The notes beneath the pieces were generated by a model. That model searched no databases and was not told the DNA's origin. It saw nothing but the letters and a program-made list of their open reading frames with translations. Both the position numbers and the translations under genes were made by a program. Shown here one piece after another: positions 51,341 to 62,700 of a stretch of 64,000 bases of DNA (the stretch's first letter is position 1; every line of letters begins with the position of its first letter). This DNA is from Scortum barcoo (Eukaryota; Chordata; Actinopteri; Centrarchiformes; Terapontidae). Location: the NCBI GenBank assembly GCA_023238725.1, contig CM041540.1:5958708-6022707 (forward strand), in the 5' to 3' direction.

Positions 51341-52600
51341 TTAAACACAAAGAGAATGAAACTGAAAATGTTGCCGCATCCTATAAAATTCCAGCTGGGC
51401 ACTCGGTATTTTCATTTTATTTCTAAGTCAATCAAAAGAACAGAAACACATCACAAATATGGAGATCTTTCATTTCAGGAGACTGTAGAGACTGTTTGCT
51501 CTTACAAATGCGGGTGCTTGGTTAAACAGGAAAAGAGGAAAAGAACTTGAAATTGCCAGAACATCCCTTTCCTGTTGATCCACAGCTGATAAAAGGAATA
51601 GTTTACCTCTGGAAATATGCCGCCCCGTGCCAAAAGAACATCTTGATATTCCTTCTGAAGCGGCAGATTATGCCATATTTGGTCGTGTTCCCGATCGCAG
51701 AGCAGTGTGCTCCAAACTCAAATGAAACAGCATCTTTATTTGCACTCTTTGGGAAACAAAGTTCAGCCACTGTGCAGGAAGCGAGAGCCATCGCTTTAAT
51801 CGAGCAGCGGGAAGGAAATGTGCTTTGAGTCCTCCGATGCAGCACTGCAAATCCTGGAGGTGTGCGGTAAATCTCTCTTACAAGAATCACTGGAGACTTT
51901 ATTGAAATGTTCTGGCGATGAATTTACCCCTTCTTCTTTCATTTCCTTTCCTTAAAACTTGAACTGGGATCAAGAAGCCGAGCTGGCGTCTATCTATCAA
52001 GACCTAAAAATAGAACAACCCAGCACCCTAAAAAGGGCTTATCACTTTTCAGACAATACACTTTCACTTGAATATATATGCGAAGAGAAGAAGGGACTTA
52101 TGGAAATCGTCCATGCTTTTCTGTCCCCACGTCTCTCCTTTCTGATCTCCCCGCGGGGGAAGAACTGCTAACAAAGCCAGAGTGAATGCCACTGAAGTGC
52201 AGAGCAAATGTTTATGCACCAAATCGCTTTTTGTCTTCCCTCTATGGCCGTAATGCTGTTCAATTTGCTTAAACTTTTTTTTCTCAGAGAAATTGGATGA
52301 TTTCCATTTTCCTCTCGAGCAAGGGGCTTTGGGAACATGCCTGTGTTAATCTCCTCAGGATTCCCTCCGTCCGTAACCCACTGACGAGGGGATTTCTCCT
52401 TTCTCCTGTCATGGTGAACTACATAATCTCACCTGACGTAAATACTTCAGATATGGAGAATCATTACTTATCCTTGTTCTCATTTATTAGCGCCACAGCC
52501 CATCATGTTTTCTGTGCCTCCTTTATTCCTCCTGATCCATGACAGTCAAAAGGATTTATTAGAGGTAAAAATTATAATGAACCTCGGAGCTAACGATGGT
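51341..52600. other. Intergenic; complex unique sequence
   Basis: Mostly repeat-free sequence of moderate GC, similar in texture to the candidate elements nearby. No splice-supported coding frame is visible. Confidence 0.4.
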
Positions 52601-55289
52601 CGGAAGTGACACGCGTGGTCGTTCTCAGCAGTGACAGGACCAACAACCCGAACAACGACACGTTACCCAAAGGCTCCTGTAGTAGATGGTTGAAGGGGGC
52701 GCGGGGGCTGATTATATCCGAGAAAAGGCCCAGAGGGTTTGAATAAAAAGAGATAAATAAAAAGAGAAAGACAGTGAGAGAATCCCACCCATGACGAAAA
52801 CCGGAGCTCGGGGCACACATCGCTCACACGTCCAGCAGAGAATGAAACCGCGGCCGCCTGATTTGTGCCTAATAAAGTTGTCACATCCTATCAGGACTCA
52901 AATCTACTACAGAAAGCACAGGCCCCCAGTCAGGGCTAGTCAGGGGTGATCAGGGGCAGCCAGAATTGGACAACACCTCCGAATGATGGATGATGGGACA
53001 GAGCACTGCCTGATGGGAGTGAGGGCCAGATGATGGGAAGTGATACAGGTGAACAATGGACAGCCACGGGTGTTTCTTCTTGATTTATTAGGGGTTGTAA
53101 GCGTCCGGGAATTACCGTGATGATCTCTTGGTACCAACTTCATCACCGAGCCCATGAAAACACGGGGGGAATTTTTAGAGATCCATCCACCTTCTCCGAG
53201 CGACAGAGAACATTTCTTGGACTGCAATGTCTTCACACCTTGGAGCCTCAAAACCCACACTCGCAGTGACGGTTAGGGAGGCATGAATGCGGTTCACGTC
53301 AGTGTGTCTCTGCTTGTAGACAGGTCCCGTCCTGTGCCTTGCTTATTTCCTCTTGCCCACGCTCCCATTATGGAAGGCAGCATCTATGGCCTGACCTCTA
53401 CAGAGAGGCAGCACGGAAGGAGCGCAGGAAGCAGCGCTTGTCTGCCCACAGAGGCCACCTAGGCTGTTCTCTTAAACAAAGATGAGGGAGCCACAGACGG
53501 ATCAGAACACATGTCTGCCAAACAGGATATATAGAGAATTACCTATTAGTGGTGTCCATTTGTTGAAAATAAGACCCAGAGGGCTTCAGGTCCTTAAAAG
53601 CCTCAGGTCCTCTTTAAGATCATTCAATCACAGCTTGCATGTTTATTGTCTAAGGAAGCCCTTTTCAGAAGATGACATCAGTGTTGCTTTAATTTTAACA
53701 TGCAGGTGTTTCCACAGGTCTTCAACAACATAACCTACAGTAGTTATGTTATCATCTATCTAGGATTATTGTCCAATGCCTCGTGAAAGTAATATTCCTT
53801 TATCCCTGCATTTCAGACATCGACAGAGATTTAATTTCTCTTGAGATTATGCTCCATAGTTTATGGGTCTATTGGATGGAAAATTATTTACTACTAATGT
53901 CTCCTCTGCCCTCAAAACACAACACACTCCCCTGCAGTTACCAGTTTTTATTAGTTTTCCAAACGGCATTTTTTATTCCCGCTTTATAAATTCATCAAAA
54001 ACAGTTGCACACGCTTTGTTGAGTGCAAGTTTTCAAATAGCGAGGCTGAAAAACCAGATGACGCTCACCCTCCGCTATTGTAATGCATTCCCAGTTTAGA
54101 AACCAAATTCGCTCCATGTGCAATATCTGAGTACATTGGGCCAGCTGTGATTGAGAGGTTGGAGTTCTAAATCAATCACAGGTGGCATGTTACTGGGACT
54201 TATGGAAATTTCATCTTTCATCTCTAACTTGGTGGTGGTGCTTTCGCATTAAACATGTGACGCAACCCAGATCTTACCAACAAGGTCCCTGTGAGTAAAA
54301 AAAAAAAAAAAAGTTAAGTTGAAACCACTGCAGCTGTAGTGTCTAAAAATTGTACTTAAGATTTAATAAAACACATTTCTCTTTTTTTGTGGTATTATTA
54401 CTAATACCATAGTTTTAGTGTACCTTAAGGATATATAAATATTGGATTAAATCAGTATGTATAATATGAAAGGTGTCACTCATAGAGATGAATTATCACT
54501 GGACTTTGCAGTTCCCATCAGCCTAACAGGTGAATGTCATGAGGCATTTTGCAGCTATAGAACTAGATGTTTTTAAGAGCATACTTTTTTTATTTAATCA
54601 TTTACCTTGTACGGGTTGCTTTTTGTTTTTTTTGTTTTGTTTGCTTTCACCTTGTGTGTGAAAGACAACTCTTGACTCTGCTGGTATTCATCCACAGGTG
54701 GCATACTTTACTGCTCAGCTATCTTCGGTGCTGCTTAATACACATAAACACAGAAAGCGGAGCAGGCAGAAGAAGGAATCTGCAGGAAAATCCACCCTTG
54801 ATGAACTTCTCATTTCAGCTCAAAAACATTACAGTATGAATTGCAAGGATCACTAGCGGAGTCGACTGTACATGTTCCAAAGTCCTGACAATCTTGGTGA
54901 AGCAGGTGGCTTAGTAATTGCTGTCTTGGCAAACAGACTTGACATTTAGGCGACTCTCAGTATGTCCCCAGGATTGTGCTGAGGCTGAAGAGTCAGGATA
55001 CCTTGGGTGTCTGCGACAGTCGCAGCAGGCCTCACTAATCATGTTTCATTTAGCCGTGACAAAGACAACGGCATGTACAACTGAGATAGATGGATTAAAC
55101 CAATTTAGCAAGTATGGATTACCCTTCAGTGCACAATTCAACTTGATGAGGATGGTCTTGAGGAATACGGTAGAGGGGAGAGTGAGCAGATCACAGAGGG
55201 TGGAGATATGATCACTTTATTTTGCCAACATGAACAGAATTTCCACTCTTTCTCAGTTCTTTAGCATATCAGCAGTGTTTACCACTGAT
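52601..55289. other. Intergenic, no gene seen
   Basis: GC-richer to 53480, with loosely repeated gtcaggg- and gatgggac-type words at 52925-53040 (weak low-order repetition), then AT-rich. A15 run at about 54299. No exon was recognised. Confidence 0.5.
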
Positions 55290-55710
55290 GTACAGTTATG
55301 AAAGTTTTCCAGTGTTGCAAGAGAATGAGAAATCAGACCTCACATTTTTTACTTGAGTAAGTAATATTACAATGGAACAGTTAAATTAAAAGTACCATAT
55401 TTAAAGCCGCACTTATCAATACGTTTACATTAACAAAGGATGAAATGACTATGTGAAATGTAAAAAGGGACACACTGTAGTTAGAAAAAGAATTATCTCC
55501 TTATTTTTTAAGCCTATGTCCACGTCTGCTGGGTGTGTACATAAACAACTGTATGCAAACACACTTGCCATAACACCTTTTTAAGTAACAGTAAGTCCTG
55601 CTTTTTGACAAAACAAAAAAATATTGTGAAAGTGAAAGTATAAAGCCGCAAAGTCTCAAAATGTAGAAGTATCAGTACTTCTCAGTCCTCATAAAAAGGT
55701 TGCATTTGAT
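55290..55710 (+). repeat. Possible decayed 'acttgagtaagt' fish repeat
   Basis: Phrases ttttttacttgagtaagta, aaaagtaccat, agtgaaagtataaag and tgtagaagtatcagtact recall a teleost repeat built of acttgagtaaaagtac words. It is strongly diverged, and class and boundaries are unknown. Confidence 0.35.
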
Positions 55711-57484
55711 CTACGATAAAATATCTAATTGGCTTGCTACGGAGGTTATGTCCATTAATTATATCAGTTCTTTCACTTTCATAGTGCTGATGCTGTTCTG
55801 GTAGTTATGGGGAAGTACATCTGCACCGTCGACTGAGTACTATCCTGAGGAATGTTTTGAATCACTCGGGAGAAGAGAATATGTTTTAGCCGAGCCCCTT
55901 CTGGACTTTTTAATGGACACAGTTGCATGGTGTAGTTCTGCTGCCTGAGCGCTGCTAATAGACTGAAAAATGGAGGTGCCATGCTGTCATGCCTATGGAC
56001 AGAATTACTTTAACACTTCTGTCAGGCGGAAAACTTTCTCTCTGCCGTACATATATTAAAAAACCCCATTGTGCTGCTCACTCACACACCAAGGGCTTAC
56101 TTTTGCCACAGTAACAGCTTCAATGTGTGCTATTTTTAACTGTAAAAAACTTTTAACCTTCACTACAAGGAATAAAATATACATCAAGTACAAGTATTCT
56201 TCTCAAATAAAGTATCCATTATCTGGGGCAAACATTTTTGAGGATATTTAATGAAATACTATAGCAGTAGCCCCTCTATAGCACTTCTGCAATGCCCGAA
56301 GAACATTAGCATGCAGAAATCGTTATTACTGGAATGGCTAGTTGGATGGCAATTGATTTAAGCCACATATGAACTTGCAATTACCTAGTCTAGGAGTCAT
56401 TTCAGTCATATATGTCACATTAGCATAACAAGCAGGAGAAACCTGGGCAGTAATCATCTGTGTCCCTATTGCCATTTGGGTGTAAAATCTGCAACATACA
56501 CTGGTACGGCAGTTTATTACCATCTCATAAAACTGTTTTAATACCTGTGTTTCAGCTACTGGGTCTGTTATGTGTGTATGCTGGAGTGTGTGTGTGTGAA
56601 AGAGGCAAGAGGTATATGGGTAGGGTTGTTTAAAAGGGAGCTATGCCAGGAGGAGGAGGAGGGAAGAGCAGTTGAATCTCATTAGCAGCATTTTTATTCT
56701 TATCATACTGCCATATTGAATTTTCTTGAAATTGTGTCTTTTATTGTCCTCTTCATCCCGTGGACGGATTGTTTTTTTCAAGGGGCTGCTGATTTCATGT
56801 AATGATAGCGCCACAACACTTTTGTTATCACCTATATTTCACAAGGAGACGCTGGAGAGAGGATGCACGCAGTTGGATTCATTGGGAGTATGAGCTTGGG
56901 GGGCAGGAAGTGGAGGGAGGGAGCAGATGTGAGAAGCTCTAGTGGCGACGCCATGGCAAAATGGCGATCATATGGCTTTTGTTGCTTTGCCCTTGATCCT
57001 TTACAGATCAAGGTAAAGTACAGTAATGATTGTTTCTTCCTCCCCCTCCTGCCCTGTTGTCTTTTTGCAGCTTGTCCTCTGTTTATCATTGACTGATTGA
57101 GCAGTTCTCCAGATGGTGGGTGGGTGACAATGAAGACGGCCCTGAAAATGCAGATTACTTCCAACAGGTATGCACTGAATGCTTCGGCTCTCTGAGTGCC
57201 TTGAAAATAATGATGCACCAGGACTACTGGCTCTTTGTGGCCAGCTCTGACTCTCTCATGCATATACGTGATGTACTTTACTGATCTCTACAAGGAGGTC
57301 AGAGTTCAGGTTCAGCTTCATGCATGTTGGACTGTTAAGGAATTAAACCCTGTTCAACTGATAGATCTGATTGAAGCCAACCTGCAACACAGATGATAAA
57401 ATAATCATCAAATGTGCTTAATGATTTTCTCAGTTGTTTAGTTCATTTAGAATCTATATTGCATGGTTTTAGATTGACATGATA
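55711..57484. other. Intergenic, no gene seen
   Basis: A 143-codon minus-strand frame at 56832-57263 shows no domain, signal peptide or splice support. A short GT tract lies at about 56587. Confidence 0.5.
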
Positions 57485-57680
57485 GCAATACCCCTTGTCC
57501 CTGATTCTGTTTGTGATATTCATGAACAGGATCTTAAGGCGCAGCAGGGGAGAAGAGAGTATCCGGTTTGCAGACCTCAGAATTCAGTCTGTTATTTGCA
57601 GATGATGTGGTTTTGTTGGTTTCACCAGGTTGTGGTGAAGAAAGCGCTGAGCCGGAAGGCAAAACTTTTGATTTAACTGC
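57485..57680 (+). pseudogene. Rex3-like (RTE clade) LINE reverse-transcriptase fragment
   Basis: From 57492 one frame reads a PLSxILF motif, then a basic MNRI-type stretch as far as about 57588. One base out of frame, 57589-57621 reads LLFADDVVLLV, the catalytic FADD motif of non-LTR reverse transcriptases. At 57629-57676 another frame reads VVVKKALSRKAK, which in Rex3 elements lies well over a hundred residues further on. The copy therefore has a frameshift and a large internal deletion and is dead. No 5' end or poly-A tail is seen. Confidence 0.85.
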
Positions 57681-57792
57681 ACATTTCATGTCCATTTAAT
57701 GCTAATTATCTTATTTCCACATTTTAAACATATGCAGTTAATGACTGATGAATAATTGGTGGCTGCTTTGGTCTTATGACTGTGGTACAGAA

Positions 57793-58211
57793 TGTTTTAC
57801 GATGGCACAAGACAGGTAGATCCAAATGCAGGACAAGGCAGGTAGAAGGTTTTCAAAATAAGTTTTAATCAAGATCTCACAGAGCAAGCTTGGTAAGTTA
57901 TCCGTGGCTAGATGGTTGGACCGATGAGAACTTGACAGGAGATGATGACACACAGGACATGGACGCATGAGTAAGGTCAACGATCTGGCAACCAGACAGG
58001 GGAAACGTGGACCATATATAAATATAAATATATGCACACACACACACACATGAAGTAATGGGAAACAGGTGGAAACAATCAGGGTGGGGCAGACAATCTC
58101 ACAGGCGGGGAAACACACAAGGGCAGGAAGTTAAGGTTACCTGAAATGAGAGGAGAGTTAGGAATTTCAAAATAAAACAGATATGCCAGAACAGGAAACA
58201 GAAACATGACA
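57793..58211 (-). mobile_element. Solo-LTR-like remnant (probable retrotransposon)
   Basis: The + strand bounds are TGTTTTAC... and ...CATGACA, so the minus-strand reading runs TGTCATG to ACA, as LTRs do. In the minus reading, a TATA-like segment (58014-58034, with a CA microsatellite beside it at about 58035-58050) is followed about 160 bases later by ATTAAA at about 57870, suiting U3, R and polyadenylation signals. The text resembles fish LTR repeats I remember. No coding region, second LTR or target-site duplication was found, so LTR status is inferred. Confidence 0.5.
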
Positions 58212-59040
58212 GACATGAAAACTTAACAGACATGATGAGACATTACACAGAATTAAGCAATACACCCCAAGAAGCTGTGGTTTGCAGTGATTTATTGCTT
58301 TTATAAAAGGGCCACTACATATACCTGACAAGTTTTTATAAAATAAACAAACAACAACAAAAGATACAATAATTTATTGATATTATTAATCCTCTATGGC
58401 ATGACTAGCTGGTCCAGCTTGCCTCCAAAGCCCCTCCCCACAATGTTGCTGTCTTATTCTTTTTTTTAAACTCACTTTTCTTCATTGCTCTTCTTCTGGT
58501 TACTTATCTTTTGTGTAAATTGTTCATTGGTTGGTCGTTCAGTTGTTGTCTATCCACCATTATGTCGGCTCCACGTTACCGCATGTGTGATGGAGTGGAG
58601 CCTGTGCAGTAGCAGTGATTTAAGCTGGTCAGAGTACTCTGTTCTGATTGGTTGTTTTGACCAGGTGTTGTTACCTGGGTGTGGTGGATTCTTGTCAAAT
58701 GGCCTTACAGGCAACAGGAGGAGCCCATTGATTTTACATAATGATAGATGACACGTCTCCACTTCCTATTGCTGTACAAAAGTGAAGCCAAAATGTCCTG
58801 GATAAGGGTGCCACAATTGTGCACTGGGGACGTCATTTGGAGCCAGAGTCCTGCACATACACCCACCTGACTCAACTGGTAATCATCTTTTTAAATAAGT
58901 TACCTATTTCTACTTTCATTTCAGCGTATCTCCGTTCATTTTTATCCTCTTCTACAATTATGTCAATCTCTTTCAACCACTCGTCCAGGCATAGTCCACC
59001 CAATAAATTAAAATTCACAAAAATCTGACAATACTGATGT
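58212..59040. other. Intergenic between repeat and mtpn promoter
   Basis: AT-rich sequence without a recognisable gene. An 88-codon frame at 58485-58751 lacks domains. Part of 58790-58880 may be decayed repeat. Confidence 0.45.
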
Positions 59041-59042
59041 AA

Positions 59043-59050
59043 TGACGTCA
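59043..59050. promoter_or_regulatory. Full CRE (TGACGTCA)
   Basis: A perfect palindromic cAMP-response element, the binding site of CREB/ATF dimers. It lies 46 bp before the first of two CCAAT repeats and about 630 bp upstream of the mtpn start codon. CRE plus CCAAT pairs are typical of proximal vertebrate promoters. Use by mtpn is inferred from position. Confidence 0.6.
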
Positions 59051-59088
59051 CAGAAGTGTGTTTGGAGAGAATTTTTAGGGCGACGGCC

Positions 59089-59173
59089 TCGAACGCGGCT
59101 CAGCCAATCAAAATCAAGAAATAGAACTCTCCGTTACATTTTACAACGACTTCGAACGCGGCTCAGCCAATCA
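59089..59173. repeat. 63-bp tandem duplication with two CCAAT boxes
   Basis: A 22-bp core is identical in both copies (59089-59110 and 59152-59173) and contains GAACGCGGCTCAGCCAATCA. The CCAAT boxes at 59104-59108 and 59167-59171 sit in an AGCCAATCA context ideal for NF-Y. Similarity continues at lower identity to about 59200, giving a 63-bp unit. The AACGCGGC part adds CpG. The preserved core against diverged flanks suggests either selection on the core or chance. Confidence 0.75.
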
Positions 59174-59197
59174 CAACCAAGGACTGGAACGATCGGT

Positions 59198-59205
59198 TTT
59201 ATAAG
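59198..59205 (+). promoter_or_regulatory. TATA-like box
   Basis: TTTATAAG lies 27 bp after the second CCAAT box. If used, transcription would start near 59230, giving a leader of about 445 nt. A start in the CpG/ETS region near 59380 is the alternative. Confidence 0.3.
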
Positions 59206-59339
59206 ATGCCTTTATATGTCGTCATATTCTCATCCGTGCGACTTTTTCAGATTTCCAACTTTTGAGATATTTCACAAAAAAAATCGTATATTACAAACAA
59301 AGAAAAATACTCAAGTTTCAATATGAGAATCACAAAACG

Positions 59340-59675
59340 TTCATAAAATGCAAACAAAAGCCTCCATGTTAGCTTCCGGGTGGCGACATCGGAAACGCTC
59401 CTAGCTCGCAAAAAGGCGGATCCCTTTCAGGTACTTTTTTTTGCCTGTCACAACTTCTTTTGAGCTTCTATCTTTTTTTTATTTACCTCCCATTCATCGG
59501 CGGGCTCCAGCCACACGCCGACACCTAGCTAAAAACTTCCCTCTCAAGCATTAAAACGACTCCGCGGTCAGTCGACAGGAAGAGTTTGCCAGCTCTCTGC
59601 TAACTTTTATCGCACTTGACGGCTGACCTGCAGCGCAACAGGGAAGGAGCAGACACCGGAGCAAAACACGGGAAG
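59340..59675 (+). promoter_or_regulatory. mtpn core promoter and 5' leader
   Basis: CpG dinucleotides become frequent compared with the desert. CTTCCGGG at 59373-59380 is a perfect ETS/GABP-type site and CGGAAAC follows at 59390-59396, a pattern common at housekeeping vertebrate promoters. From 59430 to the start codon there is no ATG, as expected for a translated leader. The exact start site cannot be read from sequence; a CAG/GTACTT at 59430 could be a leader-intron donor, but no strong acceptor follows. Confidence 0.5.
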
Positions 59676-59747
59676 ATGGGGGATGTATTGTTGACGTGGG
59701 CACTGAAGAACGGGGACATAGAAGAGGTCAAAGCCAAGCTGTTAACG
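59676..59747 (+). CDS. mtpn exon 1, coding part
   Basis: Encodes residues 1-24, beginning MGDVLLTWALKNGD. The start at 59676 is the first ATG of the leader and has a strong Kozak context (A at -3, G at +4). The frame upstream has no ATG. The exon ends in ACG followed by donor GTAAGC at 59748, phase 0. Confidence 0.95.
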
Positions 59748-62700
59748 GTAAGCCTGCTGCTAACTGAGGGTGTTTTGTCGGCGAGACCGGGTGCAATGAT
59801 TTCTTGACAAAGTGGCTGCCTAGCTAAGTCGAGGCTGCCTAGCTAAGGTAGCTAGCTAGCTAGCTAGGCAGCTGACGGAGTTGTGTAATTTTTAAGTTAG
59901 GTAATATAACACTGGCAAGCTGTCGAAGCTGGCTGGGTCCGCAACCTCATCCGCAATTTATGTGGCATTGACTCGCTTGATTTCGAAACACTACAAGGCC
60001 GCGAAACACCTTTTATTGTCTGATTGCCAAGTTAGCATAGTTAGCTGTCCCTAACCTGCATCTCAGGCAAAGGATTTACATTTTGCTAACTGTCTGGGCT
60101 CCAGCCGGGTATTTATCAATAATAGGCATTAAAGTTGTCCCAAAATAACCCTGGTGGAGTATGTTTATTCGAGTAGCAAACGCTTTACATGGCTACTTCC
60201 CGCAGAAAGCAACCTGTTGGTAAGCTAACCAACAACAGCAGCTATGTGCTACACAATGTGCTTTAACAGCTAACCTGCTACTGTTATGTTTATTATTAAG
60301 GCCAGCAGCAGCGTTGTTAATATGTGAGTAACTGTATATTATTCGTTGTATTGAGGTCTGATAAATGAAAGCTAACCGCTTGTGAACTGAGCCCCACACA
60401 CGGGCCCGGGCTCCAGCAGTGACTGGCTGATAATGGTGGTGGGTTTGGGGGTCTCAGTTGTAGCAGAGGGGATGGAGGCTCCAGCACCAGGATGATAATC
60501 TGTGTGGAAGAAAAATCTTGCCTTTGTCTAAATTTACAGGTATCTGATAGGCCGCACTTATTTTCACTTAGCCTTGCTTCATTAATTATTAAATTGCTCA
60601 CATGTAATGTATATATGTCATGTGTTAGGTCCCTAAGTCAGCGTGTCAGCTCTTAAAATGAACCAAAATGACATTTTATCTCCTCATATCAGAATCAGCT
60701 TAATTGGTCACGTACATAAACACATACAAGTAACTATGCTCTATTTTTCTTTTTTTGTTTTTGTTTCACTTTCACTGTAAAAACACAGAAATACAGATTT
60801 ATATAAATTAATACAAGGAAAACTGCTCTACAAGGTAAACAAACTATTGACAGATCTGCTATTATATATAAATATGTATAGTGTCTGTGTGTTAATATAC
60901 ATACACACAATTATTGTGAACATATACAGAAAATAAATACATGAATAGTAATAATAACCATAATAACATACTGTAAGACAATAGTGTAATGGTCTGAGTG
61001 CAAAGGATGCTGAAATAAATGTGATTACTGCAACAGGTAGCTTTATATACATGGTCAGTGGATGTGAGAGTAAAGTATATACAACTTGCATTGGTTTGAG
61101 TGATGATATTTCCAAGTTAAACAGTGTATATTTAAACACTAAGAACATATTGGATGTTTGTGTTGTAGGTATTGTTCCTGACTCTCTGTGGCCGGTGTTA
61201 CCTGGTCATCAGAGTGACAGCCCGAGGAAAGAAACTTTTATGGTGTACAAAGCTCTGTTAAGTGTATGCCCCAGGCGTAAGTTCGGAAACACATGAAGAT
61301 TTATCCAACAAAGACTGATGGTTTATAATCAGACTCTTCAGTCAACACTCCATTTGATGCCCAAAATCTGCCCCTTGAATCTCAAACCCTCCACCCATTG
61401 CACACTTCAGTCAGATATTTTAGTTTTAGTTTTTAGAAGTTTTAAAACTTTTACACTATAATCCATCTCTCCACCTGCACTCGTATTTTCCAACCACTAA
61501 TATTGTCACCGTGCCATTGTTTTTAGTCCATTACACATCTGTTTTTACAACTTGTCAGTCGTGTCAGTAGCAACTTACTGGAAGTAACGTGAAAGCGAGA
61601 TCATACAGCTGATATGGCACTGAGAGACAGGTTTGCATATGAAAGGTAACAATGCATAGACCATTGGAAGGTTTGAATCTTGTTTGGTTTATAAAATACT
61701 ATGTTAGTTTTGAATCTACAGCCCTTATTATGGTTGCTGAATTTTGAGCAGAATTGGGCTGTTGAATTTTAGTGTCCTCCATTAACAAAGATAAAATATC
61801 CATCTACAAGGAGTGTTTTCTCATTTCTGATGGTCCTATTGTAACCCAGAGCCATTTTGTTATCTATTTTATTTATTATCTTTACACACTATTAGAAGAG
61901 GTTGAGGTTTGATATCCATCACTGCTAATGGATTCAGTGGGATTCGGTGTAAAATGAAGAATTGTCTTCAGTGAGTTGCACTTGACCTTCAGTGGAATTT
62001 GTGCTGAAGGTGAACAAGTGGGTGGCAATCAGACACAGTGGATATTACTGCTGAATTAGCTTGAACAGGTTTGTGTGCAATTGTTCTTCACTTTCATCTG
62101 ACCACAGAAATTAGAAAACAGAATAAGAATGCAAAAAATAATTTTTGTGATTGAAAATAGACTTTGAAAACTATTTAGACCATGTGGGTTGAAAAATCTC
62201 CAGGTACAGGTTTGTATTTAGCTGTCCAGAAGCCCTACCATCCTTTAACTTGGCAATGCCTCCATAATTATTCTGCTGCTGATGTCATTTAAGGTTAATT
62301 CAAACATCTGTATAATCTAACTGAGATGGAGGAATTGGAACCGGGATAGGATATTAAGTTTTACCATTATTGTATGATATCTAGAATTACAGATACTATC
62401 TAATCTAATATCAATTTAATATTAAAAATACACACTATCTCCCAGTTGTGCTCTCTCTTCCCCCGAGCAGATGTTTTCATATGTGGGTCCTATGTAATAA
62501 GATTTACGTCTACATTCCAAGGCCTATATTCTGTTATGTTACGGAGGCACATTTGAAGAGCTAATGAATGCTCTTTGCCCCACTTGCTGTCATTTTTATT
62601 CGGGCAATTAATCATGTTCAGTTTTGAGAAAAGCCAGAATTGACAGCCACAGCCATGATTGATACGTCTTCCATTAGGTATTGCCACTTAGTGTGTGTGT

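Noticed and set aside
56832..57263. 143-codon minus-strand frame
   Set aside because: No recognisable domain, no splice or promoter context. Its length is possible by chance in 64 kb of six frames.
57479..57676. 65-codon plus-strand ORF as a small gene
   Set aside because: It is one frame through the LINE relic; the recognisable reverse-transcriptase motifs lie in other frames upstream.
59042..59326. 94-codon frame over the CCAAT duplication
   Set aside because: The repeated RTRLSQS words are the promoter's 63-bp duplication read as protein. The first codon is within a few bases of the CRE and no family matches.
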